DNA from: Dactylorhiza incarnata
Lineage: Eukaryota > Streptophyta > Magnoliopsida > Asparagales > Orchidaceae
Length of the DNA: 64,000 nt
Direction of reading: 5' to 3'
Assembly: GCA_033032865.1 (NCBI GenBank)
Contig: JAWHQI010000005.1
Coordinates: 11,680,001-11,744,000 of the forward strand
The position numbers were made by a program, and so were the translations under genes. Under the pieces are notes generated by a model. That model saw nothing but the letters and a program-made list of their open reading frames with translations, was not told the DNA's origin and did no database searches. Each line of letters opens with the position of its first letter. Positions within the stretch are counted from its first letter, which is position 1. This document shows, piece after piece, positions 53,669 to 64,000 of the stretch.

Positions 53669-54490
53669 TGTTGGAGTTTCTGAGGTGATCTCAAAGCAAT
53701 CAACAGTTAGTCTTACTGCCAACGCAATATGAGCCTATAGGGTCGCACAAAAAAGCGTTTGGAGAAGTTGGAGAAAGGATTGTGTTGGCCTTACTCATAT
53801 TGGATATGAGTGGAGCACCAATCCTGTGACTGCTTGGCATTAACTTGAGAATGTCTCAAAGGGAAATCGTTTAAAGGGTTTAAACGAATGGATTTATGCT
53901 AGACAAATTCGGGTAAAGGGTTTAACCGAACTGTGTCAAATTTGGCTAAAGGGTTTAACCGAATTATGTTGATTCGACTAATGGAATTTGGCTATATCGA
54001 TTCTGCTAATGTGATTAACCGAATTGTAACAGATTCGACTAAAGGGTTTAGCCGAAATATGTCAGTTCGACGAAATGATATAACTGAATTTATATAGTCG
54101 AATCGGCTATAACATATAAACGAATTCGTCGAAATGGTTTAGCCGAATCTGAGTCGAATTCTGTTATAGTGATTAGTCGAATTTGGCGAATGTAAATCTG
54201 GACAGAAATGTTTTGGTCTGCGGATAGCCTGATTTATGCGTTTAAGTATAAAAGGGCTTGCGATTCTAGGTTTATATATACTTAATCCTTTCGCGATTTT
54301 GGACGAGAAGCCGACCGGAACTGTTCCGGGCGAGGGCATCTCGTTCTTCCCGTCCGCCGATTGCCTTCCGCCGCCGCTAGTCGCCGCCGTCGGTCGCCGC
54401 CTCCCCTGGATCGGATCTAGCAGTCCGTGGGGACGTTGGGAGCATCCTTCTCCGACCTAGTTCTTGTACGACAAGAAGCTAGGGTTCTCC
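53669..54490 (+). repeat. LTR G2, truncated by element H
   Basis: It starts TGTTGGAGTT and shares with solo LTR G1 the block 'ACTGCCAACGC.ATATGAGCC', then 'AGGGTCGCACA' and 'TGGAGAAGTTGGAG'. U3 has at least six copies of a palindromic unit: TTCGACTAAA, a GGG loop, then TTTAGCCGAA and variants (53865-54185). The TATA box is TATAAAAGG at 54247. It is cut at 54490 where the element H LTR begins. Confidence 0.7.
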
Positions 54491-54639
54491 TGTAACATCC
54501 CTCAAACAACTAGACCCCTAGAGTGGTTTTGTCATGACTAGGTCATGACAACCCTAGGATGCTTGAAGAGATCACTTGGCCTTAGGCTTGAAGGAGAAGA
54601 GCACCTTGGTCTGCAAATAGCAATTTCCAGTTAACAAGC

Positions 54640-55110
54640 ATAGGGTTGGACTTAAGGGCCTCACCTTGACTCTTTGACCCCACCATAGCATACCTAACCC
54701 TTTAGGGGTCCCCTTAGAGCACCAAGGACCCATTGGGGTCAACCAAAGAGGCCAAATTGACTAAAGTCGACCCTAACCCCAAATTGGTCAAAGTAGCCTA
54801 ATTAGGGTCAATTGACCTCCACCTTGCCAAATTGACCCTACCTAGACCTTCCTAACCATTAAGAGAGACCAATAGGTCATTACCCACCCATTGGGGTCAA
54901 CCCAAATGGTCAAATTGACCAAAGTCAACTCTAACCCTATTTTGGTCAAACCAACACCTTTTGGATTAATTGGCCCAATTGGGGCACCACCATGACTCAA
55001 ACAACTTTGGGTGGTGTCAAGGGACTCAAGACACACCACTTGGACCAGTCAACCCATCAGTTGACCAAGTCAACACTTGGTCAACCTTGCCCAAAAAGAG
55101 GAGAAAAGGC
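54640..55110 (+). promoter_or_regulatory. Cluster of W-box-type TTGAC motifs in the element H LTR
   Basis: More than fifteen TTGAC/GTCAA cores occur in about 470 bp, many as opposed pairs such as GGTCAATTGACC and TTGACCAAGTCAACAC. TTGACC/T is the core recognised by WRKY factors in plants (established). The cluster recurs at 62740-63190 and in the inverted fragment at 15880-16060. Confidence 0.55.
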
Positions 55111-55157
55111 TAACTCAAGCCCAATCCACTTGGGCTAGGCCTAATTGGAGTAGCCCA

Positions 55158-56072
55158 TGTTAGAGTTACCATTGTGATCTAGAAGTGGTCAAACATGTAA
55201 TCTCACTGCCAACGCGATATGAGCCTGCAGGGTCGCACATAAGAGCATGTGGAGAAGTTGGAGGATTGACTGTGTTGGTAAAGCTTACCAATCACCATAT
55301 AGAATCAGGGAGGTAAAGCAAATGTTGCTGTCGGAATTCGTCGGAATTCGTCAGATATGATTCGTCGGAATTCGTCGGATCGTTCCGTGGAAACTCGACA
55401 AATTATCACAGAGACCCTTAACTCGGCAAATGTTGTCGTCTGATATGATTCGTCGGATTGTTCCGTGGAAACTCGACGAATTGTTATAGAGATCATTAAC
55501 TCGGCAAATGTTGCCATCTGATATGATTCGTCAGATTCGTCGGATTGCTCCGTGCAAACTCGATGAATGCTGACAGAAACCTTAAGTTCTTCTGTATGGA
55601 CTGCGGATAGCGATTTGTCTAGGTCTTTTTTATACTTCGGGTATAAATAGGACCTGTTTTAAGGGTTCAGTATGCTCTTCTTACGCCTCCTGGAAGAAGA
55701 CCCGACGGAAGAGTTCCGCCTCACGAACCCTAGCTGACGGAAGTGTTCCGCCGTTTCGCTCGTCTACGCAGACCTCCTTCCGGCGATCGTCGCCGTGATT
55801 GTTCTTCCTGGAGCAAACCTAGCAGTTCGTGGAAGTGCAAGGTGCAGTCGTCCTTCTCCCGGCTCGTGTGGATCACTGCATAGCCGCTGACAGGATTCAT
55901 CTTCTTGGAGCACCTAGGTTGGATTCGATCCAACTCCACTAAGGTAATTTATGCCTAGTAGTTTTCATTACTTCTTGATTCAATGTTCATGGCCGATCCG
56001 AATCTTTTTGGGTTGTTTCTCTTTATTTCCGATGCGCCTACATACGATGTATGGTTGTAGAAAAACCCAACA
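55158..56072 (+). repeat. Solo LTR G1, TSD GCCCA
   Basis: 915 bp begin TGTTAGAG and end CCCAACA. GCCCA flanks it (55153-55157 and 56073-56077), and the element H 3' LTR shows the empty site (AGCCCATTAGC at about 63250). U3 has repeated 'GAATTCGTCGGA' and 'ACTCGACGAATT' words (55325-55565). The TATA box is TATAAATAG at 55642-55650. The interior and second LTR are absent, so it most likely arose by LTR-LTR recombination. Confidence 0.92.
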
Positions 56073-59000
56073 GCCCATTAGCTTAGGAGGCTGATAATTA
56101 CAAGGAGTTACCACTCAATTTCTGGAAATGATGAGTAGGAGAGAGAAAGTGCAATTTCCCCAATTTTGAAGAGAGATAAAGAAGAGAGAGAAGGCCATTA
56201 ATGGCCATGGGAGGCCAAGGGCCTCCCCTCTTCATCTTCAATGGCTTTGTAACTCCCCCGTCATCAGTTTTGAGGAGTTTATTAGCCATGGCCGACCACC
56301 CAAGTGTTGAATTGGGGGGATTTCAAAAATCACCTTAATGGCCATTAATGGTTTTCAAGGTTGTAACCTGCCCCTCTCCCAATTGATGCCTTTAACACCT
56401 TCAGAAGACTGTGAGGAGTGAAACCCCCAACCTTCCAGAGGAAATCATGTAGTGGAGGCTCAGATCGACAAGGAGCACAACTTGAAGGGGGTGGCCATGG
56501 AAAATCCGGGAAGCAACCACCATCAAGCCCGATTGAAGGTTTGGTTCTTCTCCTCTCTCCCTTTGGGTAGATCTACATCTATTGGCCGCAAGGTTTGAGG
56601 CCAAATGGCCTTGGATCGGGTTTGGCCTGAGCTTGTATTTCCAAGCTTTCAATCCCACCCTAAAGCCTCCATTCCGGCCACCTCCGGCCGGCCAACCACC
56701 CCCAATCGCCGGCCACCACCTCAACAGAGTTGGTGGTGGCATTGGCCGGCCGGGGCGGCGCTTGGGTGGCCGGGAAAACACCTCCAAACATCACCCAGGA
56801 CGGGGCATTCTCAGCCATTGGCTGGAGGTAGAAGACAAGCCGATTCCGTTCGTCCCTGCTTCAAGATTCGTGCAGCAGATTTCATTTTTTATATATTTGT
56901 TATTCCCTTTTTCTGTCTCCTTACTGGCATCTATTAGATTAATTTATTAAAAATACTTAGGCCCCTCTACAGAAAAGTGGGCAACAGCAAAGTTGTATCC
57001 CTTCGAGTCTACTTTATTTTAAAATTTGTTTCAGCCCATAAGGAGTTTTGTAGCTCCCTGTAGGTCTATTTTGGTGGGACTGATCCCTAGTGTTGGACAA
57101 CCACCATTTCTTGAATAACTTTTGATTGGGTTATGGGATCGACTTGAAAATTGAAACCTAGGATATTTGTACCAACACCCATAACATATCCAAAGATGGG
57201 AATTTTAGGATAACATTTTTCGAAGGTTTTTGTAATAATTTCATAAATTAAATATTAATTAATTATTGGGTTAAATGACCTCCAATGCCCTCCAAATTTT
57301 GGTGGGTACTTCTTAGGGTTATCACATGACCCTGGTAAAAATTTCAGCCCAGTTGGGACTGATTTGGTTAGGAAAATTACTAACCAAATTTCGGTCAAAC
57401 TAGGTCAAAACAAGGTATGGTGTTTATGTTGGGGTATTGTGGTCAAAACTCATCACCATGAGTTGAAACCTCGGCCACAGGTTTAGGATCAACTAGAACT
57501 CCTTCATGAGTAAGATGGGGTGGTGTAGAGGTGGATATGCCTTAGAACCCTAGTTTTACCCCTTGGGGTGCATATAGAACCTTGTGAAGGTCATGTGATC
57601 AAAAGCCCTAGAATGGCCATGGAATTTAGGATATATGTTCATGGGATGTAATTATGCCCTAGAAAATTTTGAGAGAATTTTAGGAGAATTTATTCCACCT
57701 AAATTAGGTCATAACCCCTTCAAAGAAATTTCTTATAAGAGACGTTTACATGTTCAAATGGTCTTGGATGTTGATGAAACCTTGGTAATACCTTTATATT
57801 AATGTGATGGACCTTTGGTAATTTTTGTGAAATTAATTAGGTGATTTAACCATCACTTCATTTAGAAGGCACTTATATTACCTTAATCTTAAGAAATATA
57901 ATTGAGGGTCCAATACACTCTGAAAAAATGTGCAACTTGGTGATAGGACATTTCAGAGCACTAGAAAGCTCTGTGAAGTTTTATGGAATTTTTGGAAGTT
58001 TTTCTCAGTAGGCTACTTCACAACATATGCAAATTAGGAATTATTTGGATTAATTATTTCAGTGAGGAAATGATTCTCATAAATTGTGAAACTCTGTAAT
58101 TAGGCTTTTCTAGACATAATAGAGGTCTGATAATTTTTCTATAATTTTGGCACAAGTATATTTGGTAGTTCCTTCATAAATCTTCAAGGTTGGATAGATG
58201 TTAAATATTAAAAATAGAGTACATTTCCTTACTGTAAAATTGTGATATTCATTATTTACTGTTATTTGGGCATCATAGATTTATCGTAATTTTATGAGAG
58301 TCATATCATAAGAATCTCTTACACTTCATGCTCATATTCATACTTGGCAAATATTGGAGAAATTTAAATAAATGCTAAAATGTCAAGGAAAATTATGAAT
58401 CTCTGGAGTTAGTCTTATAATGCCATGATAGCCCTCCATTGATAATCTTGTGTCATAAGGATGAATATTTGGAGTACTTCTACTTATTAGCTTCATATAG
58501 TTAGTTGGTCTGCGTATAGTAAAATTGTGAAACTTGGGTATTTAGGGGCCTACCAAGTGGAACTGGCATGTAGTTGGTCTATATGGTCAGGTTGAAGAGA
58601 TTGAAGGTCACCAAAAGGAGTTTAGGTGATGAGGGCGTGCTTGGTGAGTTAAGGGTAAAGTTGTGCTCGGGGTTGACAAAGGATCGTCTTTCCCCTAGCG
58701 GGTCATAAAATACTTAGGGTAATCCATGTGTAATAACAAGTTGGGGATAATCTTATGGGTAGATACCAATAACACTAAGTGTCTTGAGAAAAGGAACTTT
58801 GGGGTGTTATCCCATTATAGTTCCTAGTACCGTAGCGAGCCCCTTACGGGGTAATCCTCAGGAAGTCCATGATTAACCATAAATTGTAGGGTTAAGTTGT
58901 ATACAAGATTAATTTAGTAATATACACACACCCACACCCCATGGTTATGTGAGGTTAGTTGGTTTGGTTTTCGAGCGGTAGGCTCGGTGGTTGAAGCAGC

Positions 59001-60266
59001 GGACTAGTTATTTCGGTGAGCTTGTGACTCAATAATGTTTGTTGGTACGGACGGGTTGGTCCGACGAGCCGGTGGCTCGGAAGGTTATTGTGATGGGCAG
59101 GTTAGCCCGGGCATCTTATGGCTCGGAGATAGATAGTAAACATGTTGCATGTGCATAAAGGTTGTGGGTCTTCGGTATTGTGCGGTCATTCACACCGACG
59201 TTAATACGTTGACTCGGCAAGTGTAGAATTTGCATTAGCCATGAAAGTCTGGTGGTCCAGCCAGTAAGAGTACGCAGATGCTCCGTGGTTTTGCGTTGAG
59301 GCGTACGATAGGTCTAGGTTAGGTAATGTGAATACCAACCTAGAGGTGGGCGAGGCCCAACCCACCGCTTCTGTTTGCCACTACGGGAGTATCCTGGGAG
59401 TCTTGCTAGCTCCAAAAAGGGGGAACTAAAGGTCTGTGCGCATAGAGTCGAGGTGTGTGAGTTGCACTTGTATGAACATAGCATAAACTGCATACCTTGC
59501 ATGTCATAGCATAAACATTGCATTTCAACCCCTACCCCTGTCATATAAATTGGTTATGGGACTTTTTATACGATAAGCCCTGCTAAACGACCCCTTGGTT
59601 TATAGGTTTGCGCATTCCTATAAATCCATGGTTACTTATCTATTACATCTTTTTATATACTGCCTTTACTTATTCTTTACATATTTGTATACACATGTGT
59701 AGTGTAGAACATTTCCTGTAGACTAGATCCGCCGTCATCTGCTTTGTTTTATACCCCTTACTGACCTCCGCTTCATCCTCCCGCACGGTGCCTAGGAGCC
59801 ATTGGGGCTGGGGTGGGGAACATAAAGCTTAGTCTTTTTGACTAACGGTCGGTGGACCATATAATTTTAGGGGATCGAGGAAACGCAGCAGCACCAAAGG
59901 CCGGTGCAGACGGAGGCGGGCCAGTCTAGTACAGGAGCACAAGATTCAGGATCAGTGAGTGATTAGTAGTTAGCTTCCGCGAGTGATCTTGTAGTGAGGA
60001 CATGATGTACAGGGCATGGGCCCTTTATTGTTGTAACCCTTGGTATTTCAGTTATACCATGTGGACATTTATTATATATAACATGTGATTGTGGGCTTGA
60101 ACTTCTATTTGTTCTTTTATACTTTTCTTCTTCTGTGATCGATATGGCCGGCAGGATCTGCGTTTTATAGTGGCGACTTTCCCGAGTGAAGGTGTCACCG
60201 CAAAATGGCGGTTCTGGGCATAAGACCCCGGAGTTGAAAAAGAAAAAAAAATGGGGTCTTACAAAG

Positions 60267-60278
60267 TGGTATCAGAGC
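60267..60278 (+). promoter_or_regulatory. Primer binding site, element H
   Basis: TGGTATCAGAGC, three bases after the LTR end, is the standard tRNA-iMet site. Confidence 0.9.
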
Positions 60279-61637
60279 AAACCTCGATCCGAAGAAAAGA
60301 AGTCCACAAACCCTGGGCCACCCCGCGCGATTTTAGTTTGAGGACAAACTAAGCAGCGGAAGCAATGGTGTGCCCATATGGGGAAATCACATGAAAACGT
60401 CCACTTTTAACTGTATCCTTTTGACAAGTTTTCTTTTGTAGCCTGCGGCGAACCCTGCCCCCAGCAGGGAATACCTCCGGCTGCAATGATCTCTTTAGAT
60501 AATCATGTAGTCAATGAATTATACTCAACCCCACTAGGACACGTGACATACCATGACAATTTATATCATGCCCTAGCCCTGAAATAGACCGTAGGTATGA
60601 CTTTGGTGAAGGTACGAGGATACCCCAAAGAGGCTAGAGAAAGGGAGACTGACACATAAGCAGAATGGTATGGGACTCGTAAACTCAACCCTCGTATCAG
60701 TGACATGTTTATATTGAGACAACCACCACGACAAACACCGAGGGTCAGATCAGAATTCAAGTTTAGAAGAGACCCGTTTGGGATTGGGACACAAGTTGAC
60801 CCTGATAAGGTTGTCATAAAAAAGGGTACCTGAATGAGTCTAAGGTGTGGAGTATACCAATGAGCCTCAAGATAGAACCCCAAGTCTAAGGTTGTGTTCC
60901 CTAGGAATTGTTTGCATACTTGGGATGAATATAACTTGGTGATATTGAAGATACTCAGCCCAAAATAGATAATGGCTTATCTTTTGTTTATTGGGGCTTA
61001 CCTTTTGTTTATTGGGCAAATTAATGACTGACTTGGGTTTCCCTTAGATTTAATTTAGAAAGTGCTGCGTCGTGAACATAATGATTTTCAAGTTGATCAT
61101 ATTCGACGTTACTCGGGCAAGGATGAGATAGTGTAAAAGTAGGTCTGGAATAATGATCTGAAGTATTACCAGGACAATGGATAAATATCGTTGATCAAAC
61201 AACAACTTGACCTTAGTTGAATCATTAGAAATGTAAAGTCGCCAGGATTAATCACTTAAGGATGTCGATGTCCTAGTCTAGAAGTTGAGGACGGAAATTA
61301 GATCTTACAAATTATAGTTATATCCAGAAGTTCTTGAGGTTTGGGACATTCGGAAGTGATCAACTTATGATTTGTTAAAAATCACACCTTATCATGACAG
61401 AGAATCTTAATTACAATAATAGCCTTATACCTTGGGAGCTATGGCGATGAATAACCCAGATCCTGGACGATGACTTATTGGAATTAAAATATAGTGTTTG
61501 AGTTTACTATGATACGAACGATCTAAGTTTATCTTACTTTAGACCATTCGAAAGTGATCGAGACTAGCATATGTGGAAGTGATAGGAATTTGGTGAAATA
61601 AACGTGAAGAAAGACATCGTAAGTTTTGTGATGCACG
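60279..61637 (+). other. Decayed interior of element H, no readable gag, protease or RT
   Basis: No frame of the expected proteins can be followed. Short phrases may be remnants, but I cannot place domains. The length is far below the roughly 3.5 kb expected for gag to RNase H, so most of it has been deleted. Confidence 0.6.
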
Positions 61638-62420
61638 GTGAAGGCAAAGTGCAAAAGCCCTTGGAAAACTACCACAATCATTGCTCATGTTAAGGAGTGG
61701 AAGCTCGAGGATATAATCATGGATTTCATACACAGATTACCACATCCCCACTCCGAGCACCATTTTATTTGGGACATCGAAGATAGATTGACCAAGGTAG
61801 CTAGGGTCACCCCGGGCCGAAAGGGCGCTCTCGTTGGGGAGATGGGATTTGATGAGATGTTTGGCCATTATCGAGGCGTAACCAGGACGATCGTGTCGGA
61901 TCGGGATGAACAGTTTATGTCCAAAGAGTGGAGATTAGTCCAGGCATATCTCAGCTCTTGGTTGACGTTCAGCACAGCTTTCCACCCTCAGAGGGACGGA
62001 GTCACAAGACTCCACTATCTTGGATCCAGGATGGGGATCCAAAGGCACTCGACTCAAAATCTATGGAGGGCATAGATACCCAGGTGTGACTGATTCGAGT
62101 TAGGATGTTGGAGGCCCAGAGCAGCCAGGTCAGGCATTACGATGTGTGGTATCGTCAAGTAGAGTTCCAGGTTGGAGACCCGGTGTTCCAAAAAATACGT
62201 CCGATGCAGGGAGTCTTGCGGGTTCGCAGGCGGAAGAAGTTCAGTCTGAGATAGATGGGGCTCTACATGATCCTGGAGTGGATTAGCCTATTGGCTTATA
62301 GACTAGAGTTGCCGCCGAAATTAGCAGGATTGCATGACGTCTTCCATGTAGGAAATCTCTACTATGGCCGGAGTAGCGAATTTCTACTTTAGATGGCCCG
62401 GTAGCCTCCGATCGATTGAT
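61638..62420 (+). pseudogene. Integrase remnant, element H
   Basis: The core reads 'EWKLEDIIMDFIHRLP' (first Asp), 'DRLTKVARVTP', 'TIVSDRDEQFMSKEW' (second Asp) and 'FSTAFHPQRDGVTR', where the family has a Glu after the Gly-Gln-Ser. The third catalytic residue is therefore lost. After frame changes the C-terminal part is seen at about 62100-62370: 'VGDPVFQKIRPMQGV', 'LLAYRLELPPKLAGLHDVFHV'. This C-terminus is Tekay-like. There are several stops. Confidence 0.8.
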
Positions 62421-62586
62421 TCACTTAAGAGACACTAGAACTGTTGTAACAGAGATAGTCGGTGCTCTTCGAGTCAGGAATAACTTCAATTCTTAGGGGA
62501 TGTTACGTTCAGTCACTCTCGGTGAAAACCCCGCGAGCTTAGCCTGAATTTTGAGGACGAAATTATTTTTTTTGTATATTGGGATT

Positions 62587-64000
62587 TGTAACATCCCCCA
62601 AAAAAATAGACCCCTAGAGTGGTTTTGTCATGACTAGGTCATGACAACCCTAGGAAGCTTGAAGAGATCACTTGGCCTTAGGCTTGAAGGAGAAGAGCAC
62701 CTTGGTCTGCAAATAGCAATTTCCAGTTAACAAGCATAGAGTTGGACTTAAGGGCCTCACCTTGACCCTTTGACCCCACCATAGCATACCTAACTCTTTA
62801 GGGGTCCCCTTAGAGCACCAAGGACCCATTGGGGTCAACCAAAGAGGCCAAATTGACCAAAGTCGACCCTAACCCCAAATTGGTCAAAGTAGCCTAATTA
62901 GGGTCAATTGACCTCCACCTTGCCAAATTGACCCTACCTAGACCTTCCTAACCATTAAGAGAGACCAATAGGTCACTACCCACCCATTGGGGTTAATCCA
63001 CATGGTCAAATTGACCAAAGTCAACTCTAACCCTGTTTTGGTCAAACCAACACCTTTTGGATTAATTGGCTCAATTGGGGCACCACCATGACTCAAACAA
63101 CTTTGGGTGGTGTCAAGGGACTCAAGACACACCACTTGGACCAGTCAACCCATCAGTTGACAAAGTCAACACTTGGTCAACCTTGCCCAAAAAGAGGAGA
63201 AAAGGCTAACTCAAGCCCAATCCACTTAGGCTAGGCCTAATTGGAGTAGCCCATTAGCTTAGGAGGCTGATAATTACCAGGAGTTACCACTCAATTTCTG
63301 TAAATGATGAGTAGGAGAGAGAAAGTGCAATTTCCCAAATTTTGAAGAGAGATAAAGAAGAGAGAGAAGGCCATTAATGGCCATGGGAGGCCAAGGGCCT
63401 CCCCTCTTCATCTCCAATGGCTTTGTAACTCCCCCCTCATCAGTTTTGAGGAGTTTATTAGCCATGGCCGACCACCTAAGTGTTGAATTGGGGGGATTTC
63501 AAAAATCACCTTAATGGCCATTAATGGTTTTCAAGGTTGTAACCTCCCCCTCTCCCAATTGATGCATTTAACACCTTCAGAAGACTGAGAGGAGTGAAAC
63601 CCCCAACCTTCCAGAGGAAATCGTGCAGTGGAGGCTCAGATCGACAAGGAGCACAACTTGAAGGGGGTGGCCATGGCAAATCTGGGAAGCAACCACCATC
63701 AAGCCCGATTGAAGGTCTGGTCCTTCTCCTCTCTCCCTTTGGGTAGATCTACATCTATTGGCCGCAAGGTTTGAGGCCAAATGGCCTTGGATCGGGTTTG
63801 GCCTGAGCTTGTATTTTCAATCTTTTAATCCCACCCTAAACCCTCCGTTCCGGCCACCTCCGGCCGGCCAACCACCCCCCATCGCCGGCCACCACCTCAA
63901 CGGAGGTGGAGGTGGCATTGGCCGGCCGGGGCGGCGCTTGGGTGGCCGGGAAAACACCTCCAAACATCACCCAGGTCGGGGCAATCTCAGCCATTGGCTG
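62587..64000 (+). repeat. 3' LTR of element H, cut by window end
   Basis: It matches the 5' LTR closely from TGTAACATCCC on, without the G1 insertion, up to the window end at the GGCCGGCC-rich part. Differences are scattered single bases. Confidence 0.92.

Larger units (their letters stand above)
54491..60263 (+). repeat. 5' LTR of element H, 5773 bp including a 920-bp insertion
   Basis: Ends are TGTAA and TTACA. Without the G1 insertion the LTR is about 4.85 kb, very long for a plant element. The first 600 bp are dense in TTGAC/GGTCAA. Then come 'GGCCATTAATGGCC' and other palindromes (56180-56340), a GC-rich part with GGCCGGCC (56680-56770), 2 kb of AT-rich sequence, the shared 90-bp motif (58783-58876) and a GC-richer terminal part. 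Start and end agree with the 3' LTR and the primer site. Confidence 0.88.
54491..64000 (+). mobile_element. Element H: Tekay-like Ty3/gypsy with giant LTRs and a decayed interior
   Basis: The 5' LTR (54491-60263) begins TGTAACATCCC and ends GGGTCTTACA. A tRNA-iMet site follows at 60267. The interior (60264-62586) is short and holds only a decayed integrase. The 3' LTR starts at 62587 and runs off the window. The integrase C-terminus and the 'AATTTTGAGGACGAAATT' phrase before the 3' LTR point to the Tekay branch of chromoviruses. No chromodomain can be read with confidence. Confidence 0.85.

Noticed and set aside
53669..54490. Element H TSD inferred from the left flank (TCTCC at 54486-54490)
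   Set aside because: The right end of H is outside the window, so no duplicate can be confirmed.
56582..56950. Pro/Gly-rich frames in the GGCCGGCC part of the element H LTR
   Set aside because: The region is LTR sequence repeated at 63.8 kb; overlapping frames in both strands reflect GC palindromes.

Overview
The window is nuclear DNA of a flowering plant, almost entirely nested LTR retrotransposons in several states of decay. The evidence is plant-type lineages side by side: Ty1/copia Sirevirus-like elements, and Ty3/gypsy Athila, Tat and Tekay-like elements with tRNA-iMet- or Asp-type primer sites. I found no intact host gene, rRNA, tRNA or CRISPR array. I cannot name the species.

Layout, left to right. 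1-5.2 kb: a faint LTR relic, a broken protein-coding relic of unknown family on the minus strand (1106-3191), and LTR-like fragments. 5.2-7.9 kb: a CT-rich leader-like block, then about 1.95 kb of GT-rich minisatellite. 7.9-12.6 kb: element C, the 3' part of a minus-strand Sirevirus-like copia element (RT/RNase H end, accessory ORF, PPT, 3' LTR). 12.6-18.1 kb: element D, an Athila-like 3' region and LTR, an inverted fragment of the Tekay-like LTR, a large inverted repeat, and a second D LTR. 18.1-25.2 kb: element A, a Sirevirus-like element with two LTRs and only gag. It sits in the second D LTR and its 3' LTR is truncated.

25.2-49.6 kb: element F, a Tat-lineage gypsy element cut inside its protease. 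It carries two clean later insertions. Element B (Sirevirus-like, 28422-35845, TSD CGATC) sits in the F integrase. Element E (Athila, minus strand, 38255-49053, TSD GAGAG) sits in the F 3' LTR. Between F pol and its LTR lie two tandem-repeat arrays.

49.6-54.5 kb: mostly unassigned sequence with a broken FAR1/MULE-like coding relic and LTR fragments (G2). 54.5-64 kb: element H, a Tekay-like gypsy element with an LTR of about 5.8 kb. That LTR is interrupted by a solo LTR (G1, TSD GCCCA). The internal region is only 2.3 kb with a decayed integrase, and the second LTR runs off the window.

The most interesting signal is structural. At least six LTR families here carry short inverted repeats, mostly CG-bearing and repeated in tandem, in U3. 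In the Sirevirus-like elements the U3 motif reappears inside the element. Two further tandem hairpin sets show arm changes that preserve pairing: 8239-8382 in R/U5 of C, and 22515-22753 inside A. A motif of about 90 bp is shared, always in sense orientation, by three elements of different lineages (21905-21997, 47121-47212, 58783-58876). All alignments were done by eye.
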